A stretch of 64,000 nucleotides of DNA, from assembly GCF_005144585.1 (NCBI RefSeq), contig NZ_SSMQ01000004.1, positions 124,001 through 188,000 of the forward strand, in the 5' to 3' direction. The position numbers and the translations under genes were made by a program. Within the stretch, counting starts at the first letter, position 1; each line of letters starts with the position of its first letter. The notes below the pieces were generated by a model. The model searched no databases. It had not been told where the DNA came from and worked only from the letters and a program-made list of their open reading frames with translations. Source of the stretch: Polyangium fumosum (GTDB lineage Bacteria; Myxococcota_A; Polyangia; Polyangiales; Polyangiaceae). Shown piece by piece: positions 33,806 to 42,204 of this stretch.

Positions 33806-34966
33806 TCAGCCCGGAAACACCTCGCGCAGCGACGCGTCGAGCGCCGCGCACACCTCGTCGACCTGCGCGTCGGTCATGCGCGGGTAGAGCGGGAGCGTGA
33901 GCTCGCGCGGGGCGAGCACGTCCGTGCGGGCGAGGTTGTCCCGACGCACGCGCTCGCTGGTGCCGTGGAACGAGAAGGCGTGGATCGGCAGGTAATGCAC
34001 GCTCGTCTGGATCCCGCGCGCCTTCATCGCGGCCATCACGGCCTCGCGCGGCGCGCCCTCGGGCAGCAGCACGGGCATGATGTGGTAGGCGCTTTCCCCC
34101 ACCCCGCGCGCCTCGAAGTCGCGGAACGGGACGTGCACGCGGTCGAGCGCGCCGAGGCGATCGCGGTACCGCGTGACGACGGCGCGACGCATGCGGTTGC
34201 CCTCCGCGAGGCGGCCGAGCTGCACGAGCCCGATCGCGCTGCGGATCTCGTCGATGCGGTAGTTCTGCCCCGCGAGGACCACGTCGTAGGAAAACGCGTG
34301 CCCCTTGTGGCGCTCGAGCGTGAGCGTCGTCATCCCGTGCGATCGCAGGAGCTTGCAGCGCTGGCGAAGCTCCTCGGTCCGCGCGGCGACCGCGCCTCCC
34401 TCCCCGGTCGAGAGGTTCTTGTTCGAGAAGAAGCTGTAGCAGCCGACGTCGCCGATCGTCCCGAGGGCGCGGCCCTTCCAGGTCGCCAGCGGCGCGTGCG
34501 CCGCGTCCTCGATCACCGCGACGCCGTGCCGCTCGGCGATCGCGAGGATCGCGTCCATGTCGCACGGGTAGCCGGCGTAATGCACGACCGTGATCGCCTT
34601 CGTACGCTTCGTGATCTTCCGCTCGACGTCCGCGGGATCGATCGTGAGATCGTCCGGCCCGACGATGTCCGCGAGCACGACGTCCGCGCCCGTCGTCAGC
34701 GCGGCGTTCGCCGTCGCCACGAACGTGAGGCTCGGGCAGATCACCTCGTCGCCGGGCCCGGCGCCCACGGCGAGGTAGGCGAGGTGCAGCGCCGCCGTGC
34801 AGTTCGTCATGGCGAGCACGCCCGTCGTGCCGAACGCCTCGCCGAGCGCGCGCTCGAAGGCCTGCGTGCGCTCGCCCATCGTGAGCCAGCCGGAGGCCAC
34901 GACGTCGGCCGCGGCTTGGGCCTCTTCAGGGCCGAAATGAAGGTCGCAGAGGGGAATCTTCCACAT
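33806..34966 (-). CDS. DegT/DnrJ/EryC1/StrS-family sugar aminotransferase
   Basis: This 386-residue protein is a PLP-dependent fold-type I aminotransferase. Landmarks are [21 protein letters not shown] near residue 50, [13 protein letters not shown] for the PLP-contacting Asp, and [14 protein letters not shown] near residue 185 with the Schiff-base Lys. [18 protein letters not shown] is the typical active-site return loop. The family aminates nucleotide-linked keto sugars for surface polysaccharides or antibiotics. It lies 12 bp downstream of an NAD-dependent epimerase/dehydratase, which probably makes its keto-sugar substrate. Which sugar cannot be told. Confidence 0.92.
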   Translation of the reverse strand: MWKIPLCDLHFGPEEAQAAADVVASGWLTMGERTQAFERALGEAFGTTGVLAMTNCTAALHLAYLAVGAGPGDEVICPSLTFVATANAALTTGADVVLADIVGPDDLTIDPADVERKITKRTKAITVVHYAGYPCDMDAILAIAERHGVAVIEDAAHAPLATWKGRALGTIGDVGCYSFFSNKNLSTGEGGAVAARTEELRQRCKLLRSHGMTTLTLERHKGHAFSYDVVLAGQNYRIDEIRSAIGLVQLGRLAEGNRMRRAVVTRYRDRLGALDRVHVPFRDFEARGVGESAYHIMPVLLPEGAPREAVMAAMKARGIQTSVHYLPIHAFSFHGTSERVRRDNLARTDVLAPRELTLPLYPRMTDAQVDEVCAALDASLREVFPG

Positions 34967-34978
34967 GCTCGGATCCGA

Positions 34979-35980
34979 TCAGATCGCGTACTCGTCCGGC
35001 CGATAGTCGGCGATGCGCTCGAGGACGTAGACCCACGTCTTCTGGAGCCCTTCTTCGAGGGTCACGCGTGGCTCGTATCCGACGAGCTCCTTGGCCTTGC
35101 GTCCATCGGCGAGCAGGAGCTCGACCTCGCTCGCGTCGGGCCGCACGCGCGCGTCGTCCGTCTCCAGGCGCGCCGGTTTGCCCGAGATCACGAAGATGAG
35201 CTCGGCGAGCTCGCCCATGGAGATCGTGCGGCCGCTGCCCACGTTGATCACCTGCCCGAGGGCCCGATCACTCGCGCCGACCGCGAGGAACCCCGCCACG
35301 GTGTCCTCGACGAAGTTGAGGTCGCGCTTCGGCCGCGTGCTGCCCACGCGCACGACGTCGCGGCCGGCCGCGAGCTGCTTCATCACGCTCGGGATGAACG
35401 CGCGCGACGACTGGCGCGGGCCGTACGTGTTGAAGGGGCGGATCGTGGCGACGGGCGTGCCGAACGAGAGGAAATAACTCTCGGCGAGCTTGTCCGCGGC
35501 GATCTTCGTCGCCGAGTAGGGCGACTGCCCCGTGAGCGGGTGGGCCTCGTCGATCGGCGCATACCGCGCCGATCCGTACGTCTCGCTCGTCGACGTGTGC
35601 ACCATGCGGGCGCCGTGCTCGCGCACCGCTTCGAGCACGTTCAACGTGCCCGACACGTTCGTCGCGACGTACTGATGCGGAGCCACGTACGAGTAGGGGA
35701 TCCCGATCAGCGCGGCGAGGTGGAAGACCACGTCCGCGCCCCGCACGAGCTTGCGCACGCAGGCGGCGTCCTCGACGTTGCCGAGGACGACCTCCACCTG
35801 CCCGAGCACGCTCGCGGGGACGCGATCCAGGTGGCCGCGCTGCGAGCTCGACGTGTAGCGGACGAGCGCGCGCACGTTCGCGCCCTCGCGCACGAGGGCC
35901 TCCACGAGGTGGCTGCCGATGAAGCCCCCCGCGCCGGTCACGACCACGCGCTTGCCTGCGTAAAACGAGCCCGCTTCCAT
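34979..35980 (-). CDS. NAD-dependent nucleotide-sugar epimerase/dehydratase
   Basis: This 333-residue extended short-chain dehydrogenase has VVVTGAGGFIGSHLVEAL for NAD binding and the catalytic YSATK (Y-x3-K) near residue 155, with TSETYG for the Ser/Thr. It also has RPFNTYGPRQ, typical of GDP-mannose or UDP-sugar dehydratases/epimerases. With the adjacent aminotransferase it probably makes an amino sugar for lipopolysaccharide or capsule. The start ATG 35980 follows GAGGA at 7 nt; GTG 35983 is also in frame. The upstream lipoprotein gene ends 16 bp away, and the three genes may be one operon. Confidence 0.93.
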   Translation of the reverse strand: MEAGSFYAGKRVVVTGAGGFIGSHLVEALVREGANVRALVRYTSSSQRGHLDRVPASVLGQVEVVLGNVEDAACVRKLVRGADVVFHLAALIGIPYSYVAPHQYVATNVSGTLNVLEAVREHGARMVHTSTSETYGSARYAPIDEAHPLTGQSPYSATKIAADKLAESYFLSFGTPVATIRPFNTYGPRQSSRAFIPSVMKQLAAGRDVVRVGSTRPKRDLNFVEDTVAGFLAVGASDRALGQVINVGSGRTISMGELAELIFVISGKPARLETDDARVRPDASEVELLLADGRKAKELVGYEPRVTLEEGLQKTWVYVLERIADYRPDEYAI

Positions 35981-35996
35981 CACGAGATCCTCGTCG

Positions 35997-36380
35997 TCAC
36001 TTGACGATGATGTCGCCGGCCGGCGCGCCCGCGCCCTCGGTCATGCCCTTTTCGCGGTGCACGCAGAGGCCCTGCTTGCAGTAGCTCTCGGGCGTCGGCG
36101 AGGCGCACTTGAGCTCGGGCTCCTCGCATTGGCCCTTCTTGTAGTTCTCGGCCATCGGCTTGATCGTGTCGAGCGTCTGCCCGTTCACGGGCTTCGCACA
36201 GCCGGGCCACGCGCTCTGCTTGCAGTCGGCGTCGACGTTGCAGTGCTGCGCCTTGTTGAGGAGGTCGAACGCCTCCCCCCGGATCTTGTCGCACTCCTTC
36301 GGCTCCATCTTGCTGGAACACCCGAGCGACGAGAAAAGGGACAAGCAAACCAGGGCTCCCAGGGTCACGACGCGCTTCAT
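35997..36380 (-). CDS. Small Cys-containing lipoprotein
   Basis: This 127-residue protein has a clear signal with lipobox SSLGC (Cys about residue 21). Its mature part has about eight Cys (e.g. HCNVDADCKQSAWPGC, ESYCKQGLCVH), suggesting a small disulfide-rich periplasmic or surface domain, like the many small Cys-rich lipoproteins of Myxococcota. Function is unknown. The start ATG 36380 is chosen for its fit to the signal; the frame opens at 36416. It precedes the epimerase gene closely, but a functional link to sugar synthesis is not evident. Confidence 0.78.
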   Translation of the reverse strand: MKRVVTLGALVCLSLFSSLGCSSKMEPKECDKIRGEAFDLLNKAQHCNVDADCKQSAWPGCAKPVNGQTLDTIKPMAENYKKGQCEEPELKCASPTPESYCKQGLCVHREKGMTEGAGAPAGDIIVK

Positions 36381-36551
36381 CGCCTCCGTCCTTTCCGTTT
36401 CGAGCCTTGCTACCACGGCTCGACGCGCACGTCTCAGTCGGCCACGGAGGCCGCGCCCGCGCGCGCGCTCGGGAGACCGAAAAAATTACGCCGCGCGACG
36501 CCCCCTCGGCCGCTCGCCTGAGCCTCCATCGTGACGTAGCCCGGAAGGAGC

Positions 36552-37376
36552 ATGGAACGGCTGCGCGTCCTCACCCTCAACATCTGGAACAAAAAGGGCC
36601 CCTGGGAGCGACGGCTCGAGCTCATCCGCGAAGGGATCCGCCGCCTTTCGCCGGACATCATCGGGCTGCAAGAGGTCATCCTCTACAACGATCGCACGCA
36701 GGCCGACGAGATCCGCGAGGGCCTCGGCTACGACGCCGCCTTCGGCATGGCCCACGATCTCGGCGACGGCATACACTTCGGCAACGCCGTGCTCTCGCGC
36801 TTCCCGATCGAGAAGCGCGCGGTGCTGCCGCTGCCCACGGCCGGCGACGAGGAGCGGCGGGCGCTCCTCCACGCGCGCATCCGCACGCCCGCGGGGTCCC
36901 TCCCGTTTTTCGTCACGCACCTCAACTGGAAGTTCCACGACGGCGTGGCGCGCGAAGCCCAGGTCGTCTCCATCGCCGAGCACGTGATGCACGAAGCCCC
37001 GGTCGGCGCGGATCTACCCGCGGTGCTCGTCGGCGACTTCAACGCCGTGTCGCACTCCGCGGAGATGCGATTTCTGCTCGGGCTCCAGTCGCTCGGGGGC
37101 AAGAGCGTGCACTTCACCGATTGCTTCGAGCACCTCGGCGCGCCCCCGGGCTACACGTTCGATTCGGAGAACAACCCGTACGCCGCGCTGACGCACGAGT
37201 TCCCGCGCCGCATCGATTACATCCTCGTGCGCGGGCCCGAGCTCGGCACGGGCCGCGGCAAGCCGCTCTCGGCACAGGTCGTGATGACCGAGAACCAGGA
37301 CGACGTCGCGCCCTCCGATCACTACGGCGTGTTCGCGGAGATCAACGTCCGCGAGCTCGGCCCGCGCCTGCACTAG
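36552..37376 (+). CDS. Endonuclease/exonuclease/phosphatase-family hydrolase
   Basis: This 274-residue protein has the EEP fold: LRVLTLNIWN at the start, DIIGLQEV with the metal-binding Glu, FFVTHLNWK, VLVGDFNAVSHS (D-x-N) and DDVAPSDHYGVF at the end with the SDH motif. The family includes phosphodiesterases, sphingomyelinases and nucleases acting on phosphodiester bonds. No signal peptide is present, so it is probably cytoplasmic. The specific substrate is unknown. It begins with ATG 36552 preceded by a purine-rich AAGGAG. It is convergent with the enoyl-CoA hydratase gene, with a hairpin between. Confidence 0.87.
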   Translation: MERLRVLTLNIWNKKGPWERRLELIREGIRRLSPDIIGLQEVILYNDRTQADEIREGLGYDAAFGMAHDLGDGIHFGNAVLSRFPIEKRAVLPLPTAGDEERRALLHARIRTPAGSLPFFVTHLNWKFHDGVAREAQVVSIAEHVMHEAPVGADLPAVLVGDFNAVSHSAEMRFLLGLQSLGGKSVHFTDCFEHLGAPPGYTFDSENNPYAALTHEFPRRIDYILVRGPELGTGRGKPLSAQVVMTENQDDVAPSDHYGVFAEINVRELGPRLH

Positions 37377-37390
37377 CGCATGAAGGGGAC

Positions 37391-37407
37391 GCCCCGCCGC
37401 GCGGGGC
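37391..37407. terminator. Short hairpin between convergent genes
   Basis: gccccgc (37391-37397) pairs with gcggggc (37401-37407) around a 3-nt loop. It sits between the stops of the EEP hydrolase and enoyl-CoA hydratase genes. No U-run follows on either strand. Confidence 0.4.
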
Positions 37408-37412
37408 TCCGA

Positions 37413-38198
37413 TCACTTGCCCTGGAACGAAGGCTCGCGCTTCTCCATCCAGGCGAGCACGCCCTCCATGCAGTCGGCCGACTGCAGGAGCTTCACCTGC
37501 CCGGCCTTCTCGCGATCGAGCGCCTCGTCGATCGTGCTGCCGAGGCTCTTCCGGACGGCGCTCTTGATCTCGGCGTACGCGAGCGGCGGGCCCTTCGCGA
37601 GGCGCGCGGCGAGCTTCATCGTCTCGCCGCGGAGCTCGGCCGACGGGAGGACGTGGTTCGCGAGGCCGAGCGAGACGGCGTGATCGGCCGTGATGCGATC
37701 GCCCGTCAGCATGATCTCCATCGCGCGCCCGAGGCCGACGAGGCGCGGGAGCCAGAACGAACCGCCGCCGTCCGGCATGAGCCCGATCTTCACGAAGCGC
37801 TCCTCCAAGTAGGCATCTTGGCCGAGCATCCGGAGATCACACGCGAGCGCGAGATCACAGCCGAAGCCGACGGCCGGGCCCTCGACCATCGCGACGAACG
37901 GCTTCGGCGCGTTCACGATCGCGCGAATGATCCCGTGGTAGCGATCCATGATCGCGTCGAGCCCCCCCGCGGCCTGCAGGCTGCCCATCGCGTTCTTGAG
38001 ATCGGCGCCCGCGCAGAACGCGCCGCCCGCGCCCGTCAGCACCACCGCGCGCACCGACGCGTCTGCGCCGAGCCGCGGCAACGTCTCGAGGAGCGCGCCG
38101 AGGAGCTCCGTGTCGAGCGCGTTCTTCGCCCGGGGCCTGTTCATTGTGACGACGGCGACGGGGCCTTCGTGCTCGACCAAGAGGACCTGTTCGGACAT
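37413..38198 (-). CDS. Enoyl-CoA hydratase/isomerase family protein
   Basis: This 261-residue crotonase-fold protein has GAGGAFCAGADLKNAMGSL at the first oxyanion-hole region and AMVEGPAVGFGCDLALACDLR at the second. EERFVKIGLMPDGGGSFWLPRLVG has Asp at the position often Glu in hydratases, so whether it hydrates or isomerises is uncertain. The C-terminus has YAEIKSAVRKSLG. It acts in fatty acid or other acyl-CoA metabolism in the cytoplasm. It is 5 bp downstream of mazG on the same strand, so transcription is likely shared without an obvious functional link. Confidence 0.92.
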   Translation of the reverse strand: MSEQVLLVEHEGPVAVVTMNRPRAKNALDTELLGALLETLPRLGADASVRAVVLTGAGGAFCAGADLKNAMGSLQAAGGLDAIMDRYHGIIRAIVNAPKPFVAMVEGPAVGFGCDLALACDLRMLGQDAYLEERFVKIGLMPDGGGSFWLPRLVGLGRAMEIMLTGDRITADHAVSLGLANHVLPSAELRGETMKLAARLAKGPPLAYAEIKSAVRKSLGSTIDEALDREKAGQVKLLQSADCMEGVLAWMEKREPSFQGK

Positions 38199-38203
38199 GC
38201 GCT

Positions 38204-39049
38204 TTACCTACCCGATTTCTTGGACTCCTCCCAGTAGACGTCGAGCTCCTGCAACGTGAGGTGATCCTCCCCGCCCGGCTCGGGCCATCCGCCGTGGCGC
38301 TCGCGGACGCGGGCTTCGACGTGATCGAAGCGGCGCGTGAACTTGTCGATCGTGCGGCGCAGCGCGCTCTCGGCGTCCACGTTCACGTGCCGCGCGAGGT
38401 TCACCAGCGCGAAGAGCGCGTCGCCGAGCTCCGCCTCGATCTCCCCGGCGTCGCCGGTCGCGATCGCCTCGTCGAGCTCGCGGATCTCCTCGGCCACCTT
38501 GGCCCGTGATCCCGCGACGTCCGGCCAATCGAAGCCCACGCGCGCGACCTTCTCCCCGATGCGCTGCGCCCGCACGAGCGCCGGCAAGCTGCGCGGCACA
38601 CCTGAAAGGATCCCCTGCTTGGGCTTATCCGCGCGCTCCTTCGCCTTGATGAGCTCCCAGTTGCGCAAGACCTCGTCCGCGTCCTCGACCGTCGTGTCCG
38701 CGAAGACGTGCGGGTGCCGCCGCACGAGCTTCTCGCAGATCGCAGCGACCACGTCGTCCGGACCAAACGCCCCCTCCGCGCGCCCGAGCTCCGCCTGGAA
38801 GACGACCTGCAGGAGCAGATCCCCGAGCTCGCCGCGGAGCTCGCCGCGATCGCCCGCGTCGATCGCGTCGATCACCTCGCACGCCTCTTCGAGCACGTAC
38901 TTGCGCAGCGTCTCGAACGATTGCTTTCTGTCCCACGGGCAGCCGTCCGGCGCGAGCAGGCGTTGCATGAGCTCGACGAGGCGAGGGAAGGTCTGACCAC
39001 GCTGCTCGACGAGCGGGGGGACGACGACGGGATCAAAAGGCCTGGCCAT
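38204..39049 (-). CDS. mazG: Nucleoside triphosphate pyrophosphohydrolase MazG
   Basis: This 281-residue protein has the full-length tandem MazG architecture. The first domain has CPWDRKQSFETLRKY, EEACEVIDAID and ELGDLLLQVVF. The second has GFDWPDVAGSRAKVAEEIRE and ELGDALFALVNLARH. Metal-binding Glu/Asp residues are present in both. It hydrolyses dNTPs and NTPs to the monophosphates and limits (p)ppGpp or aberrant nucleotide effects. The length matches E. coli MazG plus short extensions. No MazE/MazF toxin system is adjacent. It is divergent from the 39125 gene. Confidence 0.94.
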   Translation of the reverse strand: MARPFDPVVVPPLVEQRGQTFPRLVELMQRLLAPDGCPWDRKQSFETLRKYVLEEACEVIDAIDAGDRGELRGELGDLLLQVVFQAELGRAEGAFGPDDVVAAICEKLVRRHPHVFADTTVEDADEVLRNWELIKAKERADKPKQGILSGVPRSLPALVRAQRIGEKVARVGFDWPDVAGSRAKVAEEIRELDEAIATGDAGEIEAELGDALFALVNLARHVNVDAESALRRTIDKFTRRFDHVEARVRERHGGWPEPGGEDHLTLQELDVYWEESKKSGR

Positions 39050-39124
39050 GACGAACCCGTAGCACGCGGGGCCCGCGCCGGCCGTCCCCCTTCCCTCGCC
39101 CGCGAAGGCCCGAGGCCGGTTACC

Positions 39125-40294
39125 ATGCCGCGCGTGAGCGCCTCGAAACGACCTTCGTCCGCGCCGGCACGCCCGTGGCGCTGGGCTGTCCTCCTCGGCC
39201 TCGTCGCCCAGGCCGCGTTTCTCTTCTACCGAACGAGCCAGGAGGAGGAGCGCGCCTGGGACCCGTCGAGAATGACAAACCCGGCCTCCCCTTCACCGGG
39301 GATCCAGGATCGGGGCATGCTCGGCACGCGCGCGCCGGTGCAGCCCGGGGATCTCGTGGTCTCGCAAGGCAAGGGCCTCATCGCGGGCCTCGCGACCGAC
39401 GGGAAACGTGTCTACTTCAGCGAATCGCTGCTCGGGCAGCGGATCCTCTCGGTCCCCGTGGCGGGCGGCGCGGAGACCCAGCTCGGATCGGGGCGTATGC
39501 CGCTCGACGTCGCGCTCGCGAAGGACGTGCTCGTCGTCATGGACGGGGGCGCTCTCTCGGTCGACGGGCAAGGTACGATCACGGCTTTCCCGCTCGACGG
39601 ATCGGGCGAGCCGCGCGTGCTCGCCTCGAGGATCGTGAACCCGGCCGCGATGGCGATCTCTGCGACCCACGTGTACTGGCTCGACGGGGGCAACGTGGAT
39701 CGCGACTACGTCGACGGCTTCGTGGCGAGCGCGCCGCTCGCGGGTGGAGCGCACAAGGTGCTCGCGGCGGGCGAGCGCCAGCCGCGCGGGCTCGCCGTGG
39801 ACGCGACGCACGTGTACTGGGCGCGGCGCGACGTGTACCAGCAGGGCGAGGTCGTGCGGATGCCGATCGCGGGGGGCCCGATCGAGGTCGTTTCCCCCGG
39901 CCAGGATTGGGTCAAACGCATCACGATCGTCGGCACGGACGTGTACTGGATCTCCGCGAAGGATCTCGAAGGGACACGCGGCACCGTGCGAAAGGCGCCC
40001 GTCAAAGGCGGCCCTGCGCTCGACGTGGCGCTCGCCGACACCAGCATGTGCGGGATGGCGATCGACGGCGACGCGGTCTACTGGACGGATCCGGGCAACG
40101 TCGACGGAGCGGGCGCGCGCACGGGCGGGCGTATCCTGAAGCAGCGCCTCACGGGCGGCGGCGATCCGATCGTCCTCGCGAGCGGGCAGGATCGGCCGTG
40201 TTACATCGCGGTCGACGCGACGCACGTCTACTTCAGTACGCGGAGCCTGGAGCGGGTGAAACGGGCCCCGAAGGACATTGCCTCGGTGCCCTGA
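39125..40294 (+). CDS. Membrane-anchored beta-propeller-like protein
   Basis: This 389-residue protein has a basic N-terminus and one hydrophobic anchor (WAVLLGLVAQAAFLFY, residues about 22-37), then extracytoplasmic repeats. Repeating units contain variants of DATHVYWARR and GDAVYWTDPG, with a hydrophobic-V-Y-W/F pattern about every 45-60 residues, typical of six- or seven-bladed propellers of unknown ligand found in myxobacteria. Function is not assigned. ATG 39125 is the start. Two four-hairpin elements in opposite orientation follow the stop. It is divergent from mazG. Confidence 0.75.
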   Translation: MPRVSASKRPSSAPARPWRWAVLLGLVAQAAFLFYRTSQEEERAWDPSRMTNPASPSPGIQDRGMLGTRAPVQPGDLVVSQGKGLIAGLATDGKRVYFSESLLGQRILSVPVAGGAETQLGSGRMPLDVALAKDVLVVMDGGALSVDGQGTITAFPLDGSGEPRVLASRIVNPAAMAISATHVYWLDGGNVDRDYVDGFVASAPLAGGAHKVLAAGERQPRGLAVDATHVYWARRDVYQQGEVVRMPIAGGPIEVVSPGQDWVKRITIVGTDVYWISAKDLEGTRGTVRKAPVKGGPALDVALADTSMCGMAIDGDAVYWTDPGNVDGAGARTGGRILKQRLTGGGDPIVLASGQDRPCYIAVDATHVYFSTRSLERVKRAPKDIASVP

Positions 40295-40346
40295 GCCGCC
40301 CCTCCCCCGCGCGGGTTGAGCATGGGTCTCATCGGAAGCCGCCGCG

Positions 40347-40451
40347 CCGGGGCGCTGCCCCGGGCCCCGCGGGGGCTCTTCGCCCCTCGACCCGAACCAG
40401 GGCCAGCCCTGGACCCTTTGGGGAAGAACTGCGCGATGCGCAGTTCTTCCC
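40347..40451 (+). repeat. Four-hairpin dispersed element, copy B
   Basis: Hairpin 1 at 40347-40363 (ccgggg/ccccgg), imperfect hairpin 2 at 40370-40388, hairpin 3 at 40397-40412 (ccagggc/gccctgg) and hairpin 4 at 40421-40451 with a perfect 14-bp stem gggaagaactgcgc closing on gat. Orientation is as copy A. It is paired with inverted copy C 88 bp away. Confidence 0.8.
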
Positions 40452-40539
40452 ACAGGCCGTTGGGACCACGTTGCCGGCTGAACCGTCAGCGCTGCCGTCT
40501 TGGCTTTCGGGGTCGCTCGTGGTCTTGACTCGGCCCGTT

Positions 40540-40644
40540 CGATGAACTGCGCGATGCGCAGTTCATCGACCCTCGGTCCAGCGCGGGCGCTGGTCCGGGT
40601 CCCGGGGCGGATAGCCCCGGGTGGGGCCTGGGGCAACGCCCCAG
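40540..40644 (-). repeat. Four-hairpin dispersed element, copy C
   Basis: Reverse orientation: hairpin 4 first (40540-40568, 13-bp stem cgatgaactgcgc, loop gat), then hairpin 3 (40578-40593), hairpin 2 (40601-40621, cccggggc/gccccggg) and hairpin 1 (40628-40644, ctggggc/gccccag). With copy B it forms a large imperfect palindrome. Confidence 0.8.
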
Positions 40645-40709
40645 CGAAGCGCTTCCCAGATGAAACCCATGGTCAGCCCGCGCGGGAGAGGGGCCGGGGG
40701 GTGAGGGCT

Positions 40710-41348
40710 CTACAGCGTCTTGGCCAGCTCGGCGGCGTGCCCGACGGCCGCATCGAGCGCATCTTTCGCGACCTTCGGGCCCATGAGGCCCATCGGCTCG
40801 GCGATGATCTCGTGGAACGGGCCGAGGCCCATGAGCCCGAGGATCGTCTTCAGGTAGGGGACCTGAAAGTCCCAGGACGCGAACGGCGATCCCGGCGGAT
40901 AGGCGCCGTCGCGCGAGACGAGCAGGACGACGGGGCGCCCGCCGAGCAGGCCCTTGAACTCGCCCTTCTGGACCTCGAACGTCAGGCGCGCCTGCACGAC
41001 CGCGTCGATCCAGCGCTTGAGCTGCCACGGGATCGAGAGGTTCCACATGGGCGTGGAGAGCACGATCAGGTTCGCCTGGTGGAGCTGATCGGTCCACCGG
41101 CTGAGCGCGTTCCAGCGCGTGGCCATTTCCTCGTCGAGGTTGCCCTCGCCGTACAGCATCTCGAACTTGGTCTGGACGTCCCACTCGTCCCAGGCCGGCA
41201 GCTTCTCCGCGTCCTTCACGAGGTCGACCTCGACGCGGTGCGCGTCGGGGTTCTTCTCCAGGTATGCGCTGAAAAACGCATCACGAAGCTTGCGCGTCCG
41301 CGAGCGCTCGGCCCGCGGAAGCGCGAACAAGTCCAGCACGATCCCCAT
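40710..41348 (-). CDS. FMN-dependent NADH-azoreductase / flavodoxin-fold oxidoreductase
   Basis: This 212-residue protein fits the AzoR family: an N-terminal flavodoxin strand, LIVLSTPMWNLSIPWQLKRWID (the FMN-binding PMYNF-like motif) and VSRDGAYPPGSPFASWDFQVPYLKTILG. It also has GLGPFHEIIAEPMG, as in E. coli AzoR (FI-x-AEG region). It would use NADH via FMN to reduce azo dyes or quinones in the cytoplasm; physiological role is probably quinone detoxification. It stands alone after the hairpin elements, 51 bp downstream of the next minus-strand gene. Confidence 0.87.
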   Translation of the reverse strand: MGIVLDLFALPRAERSRTRKLRDAFFSAYLEKNPDAHRVEVDLVKDAEKLPAWDEWDVQTKFEMLYGEGNLDEEMATRWNALSRWTDQLHQANLIVLSTPMWNLSIPWQLKRWIDAVVQARLTFEVQKGEFKGLLGGRPVVLLVSRDGAYPPGSPFASWDFQVPYLKTILGLMGLGPFHEIIAEPMGLMGPKVAKDALDAAVGHAAELAKTL

Positions 41349-41399
41349 GACGTTTTTCTCTTCCCCTTGTTCGCGAGATTCGCGAGGCGGGCCCGACGG

Positions 41400-42005
41400 T
41401 CAGGCGACGGCCGCCCACTCGACGTCGAACTCGAGCTGCGATCCTTGCGCGCCGGACGTGCTCCGGAGCCCTCGCGCGAGGTTGCGTACGCCCGCGAGCA
41501 GCGGCTCGTTCGACGTGGAGAGCCACGCGCCGCCGATCGCGACCTGCCCGTCGATGTGCACGCGGAAGCTCACCTTCTCGCGCGCCGCCGAGATCTCGAA
41601 CGTGCCGGCGCCGCGCGTGAGCGCGAAGCGGGCCAGGTCCGAGACGGCCGACTGCAGGAGCATGCCTCGGTTCCACTCCATCCCGAGGTAGACGCAGAGG
41701 TACCGGACGTAGTTGCGCAGCGTGATGACCGAAATATCGTCCTTCACGACGACCGTCTTCATCGGCTTCGGCACCGCGCCCATCTCGCGGAGCAGCTTGC
41801 GCTCGAGCTCGGTGGCCTCTTCCACGCTGAGCTCGCGGAGGTTGCGCACGAGGAAGCTGATCAGGCTCGCCTTGCCTTCGGAATCCAGCGCGTCGACGTC
41901 CTTGTCGGCACGCGCTCCCAGTACCTCCACAGCGGCGTCGAGAGACGAAGCATCGACGTACTTCGTCGCCACTCGCCGCGCTGCCTGGGAAAAGCTGACA
42001 CCCAT
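41400..42005 (-). CDS. RsbT-like/anti-sigma-factor-like protein, degenerate ATPase fold (tentative)
   Basis: Not firmly recognised (201 aa). The segment VKDDISVITLRNYVRYLCVYLGMEWNRGMLLQSAVSDLARFALTRG recalls the RsbT-type GHKL kinase opening (helix, then SELARN box). However, the Asn of the N-box is replaced by Phe and the DxGxG-type ATP motif is not visible, so ATP binding is doubtful. The first 60 residues are acidic and helical (LISFLVRNLRELSVEEATELERKLL). No rsbR/rsbS/sigma gene is adjacent. It is divergent from rlmN. Confidence 0.5.
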   Translation of the reverse strand: MGVSFSQAARRVATKYVDASSLDAAVEVLGARADKDVDALDSEGKASLISFLVRNLRELSVEEATELERKLLREMGAVPKPMKTVVVKDDISVITLRNYVRYLCVYLGMEWNRGMLLQSAVSDLARFALTRGAGTFEISAAREKVSFRVHIDGQVAIGGAWLSTSNEPLLAGVRNLARGLRSTSGAQGSQLEFDVEWAAVA

Positions 42006-42204
42006 GGTGTACTCCCTAGGTCCGTTCTATTTCGGGATTCAACGAGGCTACGACAGATCCCCTCCCCGGTAAAGCAAACGGGCTCCTCTATCCGTCCCGG
42101 CCGTTTCGACGACGGTCCCGTTCCGTAAGGCGACCCTGTCCTCGCGGCAACTCTTGTTCGCTCCCTTGCCGCTCCGTCTCGCGCGCACTAACCACGACGC
42201 CATC

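Larger units (their letters stand above)
40295..40709. other. Convergent intergenic region holding elements B and C
   Basis: 415 bp without a gene. Besides the two elements, the 88 bp between them and the flanks show nothing recognisable. Confidence 0.6.

Noticed and set aside
38204-39049. MazEF toxin-antitoxin association
   Set aside because: MazG is present alone; no mazE or mazF-like gene is adjacent.
41400-42005. A functional RsbT serine kinase
   Set aside because: The N-box Asn and ATP-lid motif are missing, so only a tentative fold label was given.
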